From NCBI RefSeq assembly GCF_025809055.1, contig NZ_CP075529.1, positions 868,001 through 932,000 of the forward strand: a DNA stretch of 64,000 bases, read 5' to 3'. The notes beneath the pieces are model-generated. The model made no database searches. It was not told the origin of the DNA and saw only the letters and a list, made by a program, of their open reading frames with translations. Source of the DNA: Devosia sp. GTDB lineage: Bacteria; Pseudomonadota; Alphaproteobacteria; Rhizobiales; Devosiaceae. Numbering within the stretch: the first letter of the stretch is position 1; the number at the start of each line of letters is the position of its first letter. Positions 1 through 8,456 of this stretch are shown here, in pieces. Made by a program: the position numbers and the translations under genes.

Positions 1-359
1 CGCTCGCCCTTGTTGAGCAGGCTGCCATCCGGCCGGTAGGCCGCCGCGGTGCCGGTCATGTTCGGCAGGTGCGGCTTTTCCCAGGCGCGCGGCTCATATT
101 TGGCATCGGCCGGCGGAACATCGGTCCGGTGATGCATCCACCCATGCCAGCCCGGCGGAATGGCCGACGCATCCGCAAAGCCACCGGCATAGGTCACGTA
201 GCGCCGGTTGTGCTTCTTGTCGAAATAGTAGCGGTTGCCGAATTCATCCGAGCCGACATAGCTGCCGAACCGGCGAATCCACAGCCGCGTTCCCCAGCTA
301 TTGCCGCCCCACCAGGAGAAGATTTCGGTCAAAAACTGCTTGATACCGGACTGGGCCAC
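1..359 (-). CDS. NDUFA12-family NADH:ubiquinone oxidoreductase subunit (partial, C-terminus off the window)
   Basis: Reading leftward from a GTG at 359, the protein begins MAQSGIKQFLTEIFSWWGG and contains GTRLWIRRFGSYVGSDEFGN, then RYYFDKK, a YVTYAGG stretch, a PPGWHGWMHH stretch and a PRAWEKPHLPNMTGT stretch. This is the conserved core of NDUFA12 (B17.2), an accessory subunit of respiratory complex I found in mitochondria and alphaproteobacteria. It helps assemble or stabilise the peripheral arm at the inner membrane. About 119 codons are visible and the frame runs off the left edge, so the C-terminus is missing. A GGAA lies about 9 bases upstream of the GTG. The GTG is preferred because homology begins there. 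The frame is open further upstream, so an earlier start is not excluded. Confidence 0.85.
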   Translation of the reverse strand, partial: MAQSGIKQFLTEIFSWWGGNSWGTRLWIRRFGSYVGSDEFGNRYYFDKKHNRRYVTYAGGFADASAIPPGWHGWMHHRTDVPPADAKYEPRAWEKPHLPNMTGTAAAYRPDGSLLNKGE

Positions 360-530
360 GAAACGATTCCGAAATTGGCGTCGAGATGCCTGCGGTTTAG
401 CATGGCCCGCCGCACGAGCCTAGACCTTCCCCGCCCCTTCCGGCAGGAAAGTGCGCACCTTGCGTCGCGGTGGCCACGGTCGGATTGCGCGGTTCGCCGA
501 TTAAATGGCACACCCACGCTCCAAACCTCT

Positions 531-683
531 TCACCTCCCCCTGGAAGGGGCTTTGAAGCGGCCGAAGGCAAGATCGCTCCAGTGGAGCGATCTTAGCGGA
601 AAAGGCCATGAGAGCTGCGCTCGAATGGCAGGTAGCGCCGCTCGGCCCGCAGGGCCGTAGCAGAGCTAGGTGGGGGTGGTTTC
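531..683. repeat. Intergenic mosaic repeat (CT-rich boundary plus palindrome)
   Basis: The gene-free stretch 360-737 contains a composite element. It starts with a small CCCC/GGGG inverted repeat, then a 25-base palindrome at 570-594 (arms AAGATCGCTCCA and TGGAGCGATCTT around one G), a GTAGC...GCCCGCAGGGC portion, and ends with an AGCTAGGTGGGGGTGGT-type tail. The same architecture recurs at 26145-27690, 32095-32223 and 33943-34115. I see no gene in 360-737. Confidence 0.6.
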
Positions 684-737
684 TGGCCCCGGCCCAGCGA
701 CAACGCCACCCCAAGATCAGTCATGCACCGGACTGGT

Positions 738-1976
738 CTAGCGCGCACCCTTGCCCAGCACCAGTGTCAGCAGCGTGCGGAAAATGATCTGCAGATCAAG
801 GTCGAAGGACTGGTGCTTGATGTAATAGAGATCGAAGGACAGCTTGCGCATTTCCTCCTCGGTGGTTGTCGCATATCCCGAGTTGACCTGCGCCCACCCC
901 GTAATGCCCGGCTGCACCAGATAGCGAAGCCCATATTTCGGTTCGGTCGCTTCGCATTGCGTGGCCACGAAATCCGATACCGGCCGCGGCCCGATCAGGC
1001 TCATTTCGCCGATCAGCACGTTATAGAGCTGTGGCAGCTCGTCCAGCCTCAGCCGCCTCAGGAAGCGCCCGCCCGCAAAGACCCGCTTGTCGCCGACGCC
1101 AGCCGAATGGCCCTCCGAGCCCTCATGCATGGTGCGGAATTTCATCATCGAGAAGTGCTGCCCGCCATAGCCGAAGCGCTTCTGGATGAAGAGCACGGGG
1201 CGACCGTGCCGCAACAGGATAAATCCGGCGACCAGCAGGGATAGCGGCACGGTGATCGGCAGCGTCACCAGCACGGCGAGGATGTCCAGCAGGCGCTTGG
1301 CGCGGGTATAGAGCAGCTGGGTGGGCGACAGCCGGATATGGGATATGTCGAAGCTGGCCACATCGACCCGGCCCTGCCGCGTTTCCAGAAACAGCATCCA
1401 GGGCACGATTTCGACGCCACGCATGTAGTAGCGGTTTAATTGCCCCGGCTCGGTCGGCTCGCCCGGATCGATCAGCAACTGGTCGATTTCGTCGCTTTCC
1501 TTGGCGATCGGCACCCCCAGCGACACGGCAAGCGCCTGCGCGCCGGGAAATTCCAGCAAGGCCACATTGTCCGAAATGGCCTTGTGAAACCGCATATTGG
1601 CATAGGCCAGGCAACCGATGGCAATCGGCGCCGCAAGCGTCAGGCCAAAATAACTCACGCGGATACGCAGGGCCGAAAGGACCGTCACTGCCACGCAATA
1701 CATCGCGGCAGTGAGCAAGGCAGACGATGTCAGCGGGTATTGGTGCCGCCTGAACGCAGTCAGCATCAGCGCCGACAGGATCGTCGCGCCGGCAATCACC
1801 GCCACCGGAACTAGCCAGTCGCTCCGCCCCGCCTGCCGCAACAGCGTCGCATAGAGCGCCCCCTGCAGCACGATGGCAACCACCGTGGGCACGATGAACA
1901 AGCGCACATCCCGCATGAAACGGTGATCGCGCAACGTGCCGCCCTGGTTCAGGATATGTGAGGTATTCGGGGTCAC
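738..1976 (-). CDS. Undecaprenyl-phosphate hexose-1-phosphate transferase (WbaP/ExoY-type bacterial sugar transferase)
   Basis: 412 residues. The N-terminal half has several hydrophobic helices (about residues 25-45, 50-75, 85-105, 110-130). One more membrane helix (about 233-255) precedes a C-terminal bacterial sugar transferase domain carrying MKFRTM, LDELPQL, GEMSLIGPRP and PGITGWAQVNSG. These are the signature blocks of polyprenyl-phosphate sugar-1-phosphate transferases, which start glycan repeat units on the lipid carrier at the cytoplasmic face of the inner membrane. The sugar used cannot be told from the sequence. It is the last gene of the leftward phosphonate/LicD run, and its start overlaps the stop of the GT4 gene by 4 bases, which suggests translational coupling. 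It probably primes the surface glycan of this locus. Confidence 0.9.
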   Translation of the reverse strand: MTPNTSHILNQGGTLRDHRFMRDVRLFIVPTVVAIVLQGALYATLLRQAGRSDWLVPVAVIAGATILSALMLTAFRRHQYPLTSSALLTAAMYCVAVTVLSALRIRVSYFGLTLAAPIAIGCLAYANMRFHKAISDNVALLEFPGAQALAVSLGVPIAKESDEIDQLLIDPGEPTEPGQLNRYYMRGVEIVPWMLFLETRQGRVDVASFDISHIRLSPTQLLYTRAKRLLDILAVLVTLPITVPLSLLVAGFILLRHGRPVLFIQKRFGYGGQHFSMMKFRTMHEGSEGHSAGVGDKRVFAGGRFLRRLRLDELPQLYNVLIGEMSLIGPRPVSDFVATQCEATEPKYGLRYLVQPGITGWAQVNSGYATTTEEEMRKLSFDLYYIKHQSFDLDLQIIFRTLLTLVLGKGAR

Positions 1977-3097
1977 GCTATATCCATGGCCTCCAGCAGC
2001 CCGGCATTGATCCTAGCCGCATCGAAGCGCTCGAGCACCATCCTGCGACTTTCCGCCCCCATTCGTTCGGCCAGGACCGGATCATCGATAAACCGACGCA
2101 TTGCCGCCTCCAGTGCCCTATCATCCCGAACGGGAATGAGGAACCCGTTCCGTTCGTCCACGACTGTCTCCCGGCAACCCGGCCAGTCCGTCGTGACAAC
2201 CGGTCGCCCAAGCGCCATGGCCTCTTGTGTGCTGCGGGGAACACCCTCGCGATAATAACTGGGCAGCACGAAAACGGTGCAACGGGCCAGCCATTCCCGC
2301 ACATTGCTCACGTGCCCGGCCCATTCAATATGGCTCCAGCCCTCGATAGTCTCGCGTGCTAGCGCGTTGGGGTTGCTGTCCAGCCCGCCAAGCAGCACGA
2401 ACCTGGCTTCCGGGTAATCCGCCTTGATCCGCCTTGCCGCCTCGGCAAACTCGACAATGCCCTTCTCGCGCACAAGCCTCGCCGCCAGCAGGAATACCGC
2501 TTCCCCCTCTGGGAATGGGGCTACCGGCCACTCGGCGAGATGGACACCCGTTGCGCCCACGACAAGGCCCTTCTCACGGCGGATCACGTTCCATCTCACG
2601 AGGTCGTCAAGGTCATCCCGGTTCTGAAAGAACACCCGCTGCGCGCCGTTCATGGCAATGCGCGCGAGCCCTGAGGTCAACCAGCGCACCGCCTTTTGCC
2701 TCGGCCCGCCTTTGTCGGAAAAGGCATATCCGAGACCGGCGACCAGCCCATAAGCGTGAACATTGCCGGCCAATCGCGCGGCCATCAGTCCGTAGATCAC
2801 CGGCTTGATCGCGAACGAAAATACTCTATCCGCCTTCAGCCGCCGCAGAATTCGGGCAAGGGCAAGCACGGTACCGATATCGGCAATGGGGTTCATGCCG
2901 GTCCGATTGAGCGGATAGTCCTCCGCCGCGACATCCATATCCGTCAGGATCCGCCGCTGGTCGTCTGAAAAATTGGGGGCAAGGGCGGTCACACGCCAGC
3001 CGCGTGCGAGCACGGCCCTGATCAGGGGCGCGCGAAAGTTCAGAAGCGAAAACGCGTCATTGGCAATGATCACAAAATGCCGGACAGTCGAACTCAC
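1973..3097 (-). CDS. Glycosyltransferase family 4
   Basis: 374 residues with the GT-B two-domain layout. The N-terminal domain begins RHFVIIANDAFSLLNFRAPL. The C-terminal nucleotide-sugar domain has FLLAARLVREKGIVEF, VLPSYYREGVPRSTQEAMA (the E-x7-E type motif of retaining GT4 enzymes) and GRPVVTTDWPGCRE. It resembles enzymes that add the second sugar to a lipid-linked primer, such as PglA-like N-acetylgalactosaminyltransferases, but donor and linkage are not determined. It overlaps both neighbours by 4 bases (upstream LicD gene, downstream sugar transferase), so it sits in a tight operon and most likely extends the unit begun by the sugar transferase. Confidence 0.88.
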   Translation of the reverse strand: MSSTVRHFVIIANDAFSLLNFRAPLIRAVLARGWRVTALAPNFSDDQRRILTDMDVAAEDYPLNRTGMNPIADIGTVLALARILRRLKADRVFSFAIKPVIYGLMAARLAGNVHAYGLVAGLGYAFSDKGGPRQKAVRWLTSGLARIAMNGAQRVFFQNRDDLDDLVRWNVIRREKGLVVGATGVHLAEWPVAPFPEGEAVFLLAARLVREKGIVEFAEAARRIKADYPEARFVLLGGLDSNPNALARETIEGWSHIEWAGHVSNVREWLARCTVFVLPSYYREGVPRSTQEAMALGRPVVTTDWPGCRETVVDERNGFLIPVRDDRALEAAMRRFIDDPVLAERMGAESRRMVLERFDAARINAGLLEAMDIA

Positions 3098-3765
3098 GAT
3101 CCTGCGGCCTCCCGCAGCGCCCGGCCCTGATCTCGCGCATATCCGCCATCGTCCCGCCAGCTGACCCAGTTCGCGCGCGGCACCTGCCAGTCAGAGCCGT
3201 ACCGATAGGCCAGATAGGCTTCCGGATCGGCAGGCATCGCGCAGTGGGAAAAACCCTCAAGCAGTGCCGCCTGATCGAAATAGGCAGCAGGCACGACCCA
3301 GGCATCTGTCCGTGACACCATATTCATGGGAAATCGTGCGGCGTCCCCGTGGCGGAGTGCGAGCCGCCAGAGCGGTCTCAACAGGCGCCGCGCTCCACCC
3401 CTGCCGCCTTCGGACGTCGTAGCAGCGCCAACCGCGGGACTGATCCAGCCTTGACCGCTTCGTCTGAACAGCTTCACATCGAGCGTGTGCCCCACGCCGG
3501 GCAGGGGCAGTTCGAGCTTGTATGGCTGCCCGGCAAACCGCCAGACCCTACCCGCATCGCTCTTGCGCACGAGGGCCTTGAAGGCTGCCACGTCCACGAC
3601 CGACACGTCCACGTCGAGGTCACCGGCAATCAGCTGGCCGCCGCGCACAAGGCCAAGCAGGGTGCCGCTGTCGAGGATAAAAGTCAGGCCGTGTTCGCGT
3701 CCGAGTGCCTCGATGCCTGCAAGCACCTTCAATGCCGAGCCATCGAATGCACGCTCGTGGGTCAC
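3094..3765 (-). CDS. LicD-family phosphotransferase (short form)
   Basis: 223 residues. Residues 32-56 read DSGTLLGLVRGGQLIAGDLD followed by VDVSV, the nucleotidyltransferase-fold signature of LicD proteins, in which acidic residues bind metal. LicD and fukutin-type enzymes move a phospho-group from a CDP- or CMP-activated donor to a glycan (phosphocholine in Haemophilus and pneumococcus, ribitol phosphate in fukutin). The C-terminus has a YLAYRYGSDWQVPR motif, also typical. The usual WDxDID is GDLDVDV here, so one position is less conserved. It lies between a second LicD gene and the GT4 gene with 4-base overlaps on both sides. By context it could transfer a phosphonate or alditol phosphate. 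Substrate is inference. Confidence 0.8.
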   Translation of the reverse strand: MTHERAFDGSALKVLAGIEALGREHGLTFILDSGTLLGLVRGGQLIAGDLDVDVSVVDVAAFKALVRKSDAGRVWRFAGQPYKLELPLPGVGHTLDVKLFRRSGQGWISPAVGAATTSEGGRGGARRLLRPLWRLALRHGDAARFPMNMVSRTDAWVVPAAYFDQAALLEGFSHCAMPADPEAYLAYRYGSDWQVPRANWVSWRDDGGYARDQGRALREAAGS

Positions 3766-4574
3766 GCCGCACCATCCTGCCCGAGTTGCGCGATCGCGTC
3801 TTCGGGGATCATGGGGCGGATGCAGCCATCATCAACCCAGTAGCACCAGTCTTTCTGCGGCTTTCGCCAGTCGCCATATCTCAGTGCCAGATAGGTTTCC
3901 ACATCAGAGGGAATCGGAACGTCGATCCCATCCACATGAATATGCTCCAGGCGCTCGAAGTGTCGGGCCGGGACCACCCAGGTGAACATCGAGTACAGCG
4001 CCGAGATCGGCGGCACGGTTGCCCAGTGCTGGCGCTCCAGCCGATCGCGCGCAACCACGAACGCGCCCCAGATAGGGAAGGCGACGAGATTTCGGAGGAC
4101 CTTCTGCCACAGCGGGCCGGTGCGCCGGAGCCTCGCCTGCTTGCGAACATTGTGCAGGAAATCGCGTGTTCGAGGCAGGTCCGCGAAGCCAGCCAGCAGA
4201 TTTTCCCGTTCAGCCGGATAATAGGTGACGGTTTGGGGAGACCACGCCATGCTGCCATGGCGAAAGAAGACATGGACGTGAACCTCGCGCACGCTCCGAT
4301 CGCGGCGTCGCTTGATGGTCACCCCATAAATGCGGCCGCGGTAACTCCGGGTGTGAACGCGCCACCCCTGCTCCCGCAATGTCGGCACGGCTTTTACAAT
4401 ACCGGCAACATCTTCTTCCCAGATGCCCAGATCGATATCGCTGTCCCAGGACATGAGGGCGCCACTGCGCACGGCGCCAAGCAACCCGCCACTATCAAGC
4501 CAGTAGTTTCCCAGATAGGGCCGTAGCGGCACAAGCGCCGCCGCCAGGGAAGGAGTCTCTCGCTGAGTGGTCAC
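3762..4574 (-). CDS. LicD-family phosphotransferase
   Basis: 270 residues, starting at GTG 4574 with a GAGG about 6 bases upstream. Residues 28-52 contain DSGGLLGAVRSGALMSWDSD then IDLGIWEED, a complete LicD signature with the WDxDID metal site. The C-terminal part has YLALRYGDWRKP, another family hallmark. It probably transfers a phosphoryl-type group from a cytidylylated donor onto the lipid-linked glycan in the cytoplasm. It is the first gene after a 198-base gap downstream of the phosphonate biosynthesis genes and overlaps the next LicD gene by 4 bases. The tandem pair may act on two acceptors or use two donors. Confidence 0.85.
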   Translation of the reverse strand: MTTQRETPSLAAALVPLRPYLGNYWLDSGGLLGAVRSGALMSWDSDIDLGIWEEDVAGIVKAVPTLREQGWRVHTRSYRGRIYGVTIKRRRDRSVREVHVHVFFRHGSMAWSPQTVTYYPAERENLLAGFADLPRTRDFLHNVRKQARLRRTGPLWQKVLRNLVAFPIWGAFVVARDRLERQHWATVPPISALYSMFTWVVPARHFERLEHIHVDGIDVPIPSDVETYLALRYGDWRKPQKDWCYWVDDGCIRPMIPEDAIAQLGQDGAA

Positions 4575-4772
4575 GCAACCTCGGAGGGCAAAATATCAGG
4601 CGGCCTCGGTCCTACAGGAAACTGGCGCATGCTCGCAAGCCTGCGATAGGGGCCAGAGCGTTTTCAGGAAGGCGGGCCCACTTTCTTGCCCGGGCTCCGG
4701 CCTGAAGATCGAAAACGTGACAGGTCAAAGGCATAGGGCCCCGGCCCTGATCCAATCACAACGGGCAATACG

Positions 4773-5912
4773 CTAGGAGGAGTACGATTGCTCCAGGATC
4801 GCGCCAACCGCATTTGGCGCCAGCGGCACGATGTAGTTGTCGGCACGCCCGGGCGTAACCATTTCACCGGTGAGCGCCACAAGGCTTGCCGAATCCGGCA
4901 CGGCGCGCCGCACTATTCCCGACACGTCGAACTGCTTGACGATGTCGGCAATGGCCGACAGAAGCGCTCCGCGACCGGAATATCCAGCGACACGGGCCAG
5001 ATCGTCAAAGCGCGCGCTATCGTGCGCCATGGCTCGTTCCGCAACGGCGGACATGGTGAAGGCACAAGCATAGCCGTGCGAGACCCCAAAGTGAGCCGTA
5101 ATCGGGTACGACATCGAATGGCAAAGCGCTGTCCGGGTTTGGCTGATACAAAGACCGGCCAAGAGGCTGGCTTCAGCCAATTCCGCCCGTGCAGCTTCGT
5201 TCCCCAGGTCCGATTGCAGAACCGACAGGGCTCTCAGCGCAAGACCGATCGCGCGGCCAGCCATCGCCAGCGTTACCGGCGAGGCATTCCTGTTCCACGC
5301 AGACTCGCAGGCCTGGTTGAGCGCATCAAGCCCGGTTGATGCCGTGGCATCCATCGGCAGGCCATGGGTCAATTCCGGGTCGACGATGGCCGTGTGCGGT
5401 GACACGGCAGGTCCGGCAAGTGAAAGTTTGCGCCGGTTCTCGTGATCCCATACCGTCGCAAAGGACGTCACCTCGCTCCCCGTGCCCGATGTCGTCGGTA
5501 GAGCGATAAGCGGAATCGCGTTGAGTTGAGACCAGTCCGACGGCCGCTCGATCAGCGTCTGCAGGGTCCGCGTTGGAGCTTCCCCCGCCAGCGCAACGCT
5601 ATAGGCCTTGGCCGCGTCGAGCGCACTGCCCCCGCCAAATCCTACGACGCAATCAAGGCGCCGGTCGGACAGCGCGTCGATCCCAGCCTGCAGATCCGCC
5701 AGACCGGGATTGGGTAGCACCGTGTCCACAAAGACCACGCCGGTCGGCAGGGATGCCCCGAGCAGTCGGTCCTTGGTCAGCTGCGCCCTGCCCCGACGCG
5801 TCGTGACCACGAGAACTGACTTGCCCGCCAGCATCGGACCAAGTTTCTCACGCGCGCCGGCCCCGAAATGCACCCGCGTTGGATTGTGGAACGCCCAGCC
5901 GGAGCCGCTCAT
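4773..5912 (-). CDS. Iron-containing alcohol dehydrogenase, probable phosphonoacetaldehyde reductase (PhpC/FomC-like)
   Basis: 379 residues of the group III Fe-dependent alcohol dehydrogenase fold. NAD(P)-binding GGGSALDAAKA lies at 93-103 and PTTSGTGSEVT at 139-149. Residues at the four metal-ligand positions are D196, Q200, H265 and H279. The spacing is that of the family, but the usual second ligand His is Gln. Its position directly after PEP mutase and phosphonopyruvate decarboxylase fits a reductase that converts phosphonoacetaldehyde to 2-hydroxyethylphosphonate. Related enzymes are PhpC and FomC. Its start overlaps the decarboxylase stop by 4 bases. No phosphonoacetaldehyde transaminase is present in the window, which favours hydroxyethyl- over aminoethylphosphonate. 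The assignment rests mainly on context. Confidence 0.75.
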   Translation of the reverse strand: MSGSGWAFHNPTRVHFGAGAREKLGPMLAGKSVLVVTTRRGRAQLTKDRLLGASLPTGVVFVDTVLPNPGLADLQAGIDALSDRRLDCVVGFGGGSALDAAKAYSVALAGEAPTRTLQTLIERPSDWSQLNAIPLIALPTTSGTGSEVTSFATVWDHENRRKLSLAGPAVSPHTAIVDPELTHGLPMDATASTGLDALNQACESAWNRNASPVTLAMAGRAIGLALRALSVLQSDLGNEAARAELAEASLLAGLCISQTRTALCHSMSYPITAHFGVSHGYACAFTMSAVAERAMAHDSARFDDLARVAGYSGRGALLSAIADIVKQFDVSGIVRRAVPDSASLVALTGEMVTPGRADNYIVPLAPNAVGAILEQSYSS

Positions 5913-7051
5913 GCACTCGCCTTAAGCCGGCCCACGAACAAAGCCTTGTTTTCCGCAGGCGTTTCCTTGGGGCGCCCGAGGTCAGCGCGCGATCCGGGCC
6001 GGACGTGAATTTCGATCAGGGACGGGCCTTCGGCGGAAGAAAGGCGCGCGACCGCCTCGCTGATTGCCTCGGCACCGGTCAACGGTCCCTCGACATTCTT
6101 GTATCCGCAGGCCTTGGCAATTCCGCAGAGATTGATGTCGAAACCAACGGTCGGCTGCCCGCCCACGGAGTCGTGCACGCCGTTGTTGAGAACGATGTGC
6201 ACAAAATTCTTCGGTGCACGCACCCCGATGGACGCCATGCCGCCAAGGTGCATCAACGCGGCACCATCCCCGTCGATGCATACCACCGGAACATCCGGAC
6301 GGGTCAGCGCAATACCCAGCGCAATCTGCGAGGCATGTCCCATCGACCCGACGGTCAGAAAATCCGAAGCCCTGTCCTGGCCGAGGCGTACGCGCTGCTC
6401 ATAGAGCTCCCGTGAAATCATGCCAGTGGTCGAAACGATCGTGGAGGCCTGCGGCAGGGACTGCGTGACGATACCGATCGCTTCCTCGCGGCCGGGCAGG
6501 TTTTCGCTCCGGGCAACAGGGTTGCGCTTCGCCTCCGCCTTGCCGAATGCCCCCTTGCGGACGAGCAGGGCAACCGGCCCGGACCGCTCGATGGCAGCCG
6601 CTGCGGCCCAGCGTCCGGCCTCGGCAGCCGCGTCGGGATCACCATCGAGAACCTTGTAGGGCACTTCCATGGCATCGAGCATGGCGACGGAAACCCGCCC
6701 CTGCTTGACGTGTTGCGGCTCGTCCTTGACGCCAGGCTCACCGCGCCAGCCGATAAGAACGATCATCGGAATGCCGTAAACCTCGGGGTCGGCCAGCGAC
6801 AGCAGCGGATTGACGGTGTTTCCCAGGCCCGAATTCTGCAGATAGACCATTGGCAGGCCACCAGTGGCCAGGTGCACGCCGGCGGCGATTCCCATGGCCG
6901 TGCCTTCATTGGCCGCGATCAGGTGCCGCTCGGCCGGAAGAGCCGCATCGACATAGGCGCAGAATTCCTTGAGCAGCGAATCCGGGACGCCGACGAGAAA
7001 GTTCACGCCGGCGCCGGACAGCACCTCATAAAAGGCCTGGGGAGAGATCAT
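5909..7051 (-). CDS. aepY: Phosphonopyruvate decarboxylase
   Basis: 380 residues, a thiamine diphosphate enzyme. The catalytic glutamate lies in AANEGTAMGIAAG (E49). The ThDP/Mg motif runs from GDG at 261-263 to NN at 289-290, followed by GVHDSVGGQPT, a block characteristic of phosphonopyruvate decarboxylases. It irreversibly decarboxylates phosphonopyruvate to phosphonoacetaldehyde, pulling the unfavourable PEP mutase equilibrium forward. The start codon overlaps the stop of the PEP mutase gene by one base (TAATG) and its stop overlaps the reductase start by 4 bases. The three genes are therefore almost certainly co-translated. Confidence 0.92.
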   Translation of the reverse strand: MISPQAFYEVLSGAGVNFLVGVPDSLLKEFCAYVDAALPAERHLIAANEGTAMGIAAGVHLATGGLPMVYLQNSGLGNTVNPLLSLADPEVYGIPMIVLIGWRGEPGVKDEPQHVKQGRVSVAMLDAMEVPYKVLDGDPDAAAEAGRWAAAAAIERSGPVALLVRKGAFGKAEAKRNPVARSENLPGREEAIGIVTQSLPQASTIVSTTGMISRELYEQRVRLGQDRASDFLTVGSMGHASQIALGIALTRPDVPVVCIDGDGAALMHLGGMASIGVRAPKNFVHIVLNNGVHDSVGGQPTVGFDINLCGIAKACGYKNVEGPLTGAEAISEAVARLSSAEGPSLIEIHVRPGSRADLGRPKETPAENKALFVGRLKASA

Positions 7052-8352
7052 TACTTGCCACCCGGAATGAGCTCGAGAATCTCACCGATCGGCATCATGT
7101 TCGCATCGGCCTCGGCCGAACGGTGATGCGTCAGGATCGACTTGGCCGTTGCCACCATGGCCGGGTACGCGCTGCGCAGCAGCTGGTTGGCATAGATCAC
7201 GAGATTGACCCCGTTTTCGGCCAGTTCTTCCTCGGTCACCTTGTTGTAGCTCGACGGCACGGCGACCAGGGTCTTGCGGTTCGGCAATTCATTGTAGCGA
7301 CGGCAGAACTCGAAGATTTCCGCCGGCTCCTTGCGACGGCTGTGGATCATGATGCCATCAGCGCCTGCATCGAGGAAGGCGGCAGCGCGTTCCATGGCGT
7401 GATCCACGCCCTTGTCGAGAATCAGGCTTTCGATGCGCGCGATGATCATGAAATCATCGGTCGCCTGGGCCTTCTTGCCCATGCGGATCTTTTCCGAGAA
7501 GGCCTCAATGCTGTCCTGGGTCTGGTCGACCTCGGTACCGAACAGCGAGTTTTTCTTGAGACCGGTCTTGTCCTCGATGATGATCGCGGAAACGCCCAGG
7601 CGCTCCAGCGTCCGCACGGTGAACACGAAGTGCTCGGCCTTGCCGCCGGTATCGCCGTCATAGACGATCGGCTTGGTGGTAACCTCGAGAACTTCGTTCA
7701 GGGTAATCATGCGGGCCGAGACGTCCACGGCCTCGATGTCGGGTTTGCCCTTCGAGGTCGAGTCGGTGAGCGAGGAGGCCCACATGCCGTCGAACTCGCG
7801 CCGGCCTTGTGGCGTATCGACACCGATATTTTCGATGATGAGCCCGCTCAGGCCATTGTGCAGGTCGGCAATGCGCACGATCGGCTTCACCTTGAGCATG
7901 CGGCGCAGCGACGCGCGGCGAACATCGGGCGTCGTGCCGATTTCCTTCATCGCCGCATGCAGTTTGGTCGAGGAGATGCCTTCGGTGTAAGGCACTTCGA
8001 TCAGCTCGCCGCCCCACTTGGCCAGGGTGTCGATAACCCGCTGGCGTGTATGCTGCTGCACACCGGTCCGCCAGTCGTCGCCATGCACCACATAATCGGG
8101 CTTGAGCTCTTCCAGGTTCGGCACATAGTCGAGCGTCGTCTGCGGAACCACCCGCGCCACGCCCTTGAGCGCCTCGATCACCTGCCGCCGCTGCTCGAAC
8201 GACATGAACGGCACGCGCTTGTAGCTGGCAATGGCCTCATCGGTCAGCAATCCGACAACCACATCGCCATATTTGGCCGCCTGCTGGATGATATTGAGGT
8301 GACCCGGATGAACGAGATCGGCGCTCATGCCGACATAGGCGGTTTTGGTCAT
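7051..8352 (-). CDS. Bifunctional cytidylyltransferase / phosphoenolpyruvate mutase fusion
   Basis: 433 residues in two domains. Residues 1-135 form an HxGH cytidylyltransferase-like domain: AYVGMSADLVHPGHLNI with HPGH at 15-18, HGDDW at 90-94 and GISSTK at 125-130. Residues 150-430 form an isocitrate lyase-superfamily PEP mutase with the diagnostic EDKTGLKKNS at 260-269 and YDGDTGG at 231-237. The mutase converts PEP to phosphonopyruvate, the entry step of phosphonate biosynthesis. The fused nucleotidyltransferase could activate the final phosphonate as a CMP ester for transfer to a glycan. This is inference from fusion and from the neighbouring LicD transferases. It is the first gene of the leftward operon, and no clear Shine-Dalgarno precedes the ATG. 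Confidence 0.92.
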   Translation of the reverse strand: MTKTAYVGMSADLVHPGHLNIIQQAAKYGDVVVGLLTDEAIASYKRVPFMSFEQRRQVIEALKGVARVVPQTTLDYVPNLEELKPDYVVHGDDWRTGVQQHTRQRVIDTLAKWGGELIEVPYTEGISSTKLHAAMKEIGTTPDVRRASLRRMLKVKPIVRIADLHNGLSGLIIENIGVDTPQGRREFDGMWASSLTDSTSKGKPDIEAVDVSARMITLNEVLEVTTKPIVYDGDTGGKAEHFVFTVRTLERLGVSAIIIEDKTGLKKNSLFGTEVDQTQDSIEAFSEKIRMGKKAQATDDFMIIARIESLILDKGVDHAMERAAAFLDAGADGIMIHSRRKEPAEIFEFCRRYNELPNRKTLVAVPSSYNKVTEEELAENGVNLVIYANQLLRSAYPAMVATAKSILTHHRSAEADANMMPIGEILELIPGGK

Positions 8353-8392
8353 AATCGCGCAAACTTTCGAGCTGTCAAAAAAACTGCGGCTG

Positions 8393-8407
8393 TTGATGGA
8401 GCATCAA
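8393..8407. promoter_or_regulatory. Palindrome, possible operator
   Basis: TTGATG-GAG-CATCAA: perfect 6-base arms with a 3-base spacer, 41-55 bases upstream of the PEP mutase start and about 200 bases upstream of the IspD-like start. A dimeric regulator could bind here and control both operons. No regulator gene is adjacent. Chance occurrence is possible. Confidence 0.3.
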
Positions 8408-8456
8408 TGTGGCGAAATACGCCGCAAAGGCAGACAATACAAGGAGGAGGCTACCG

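Noticed and set aside
8347..8378. TTGACA with a 17-base spacer and ATTATG as promoter of the PEP mutase operon
   Set aside because: The -10 would overlap the start codon, so transcription would begin inside the gene and lose the conserved N-terminus.
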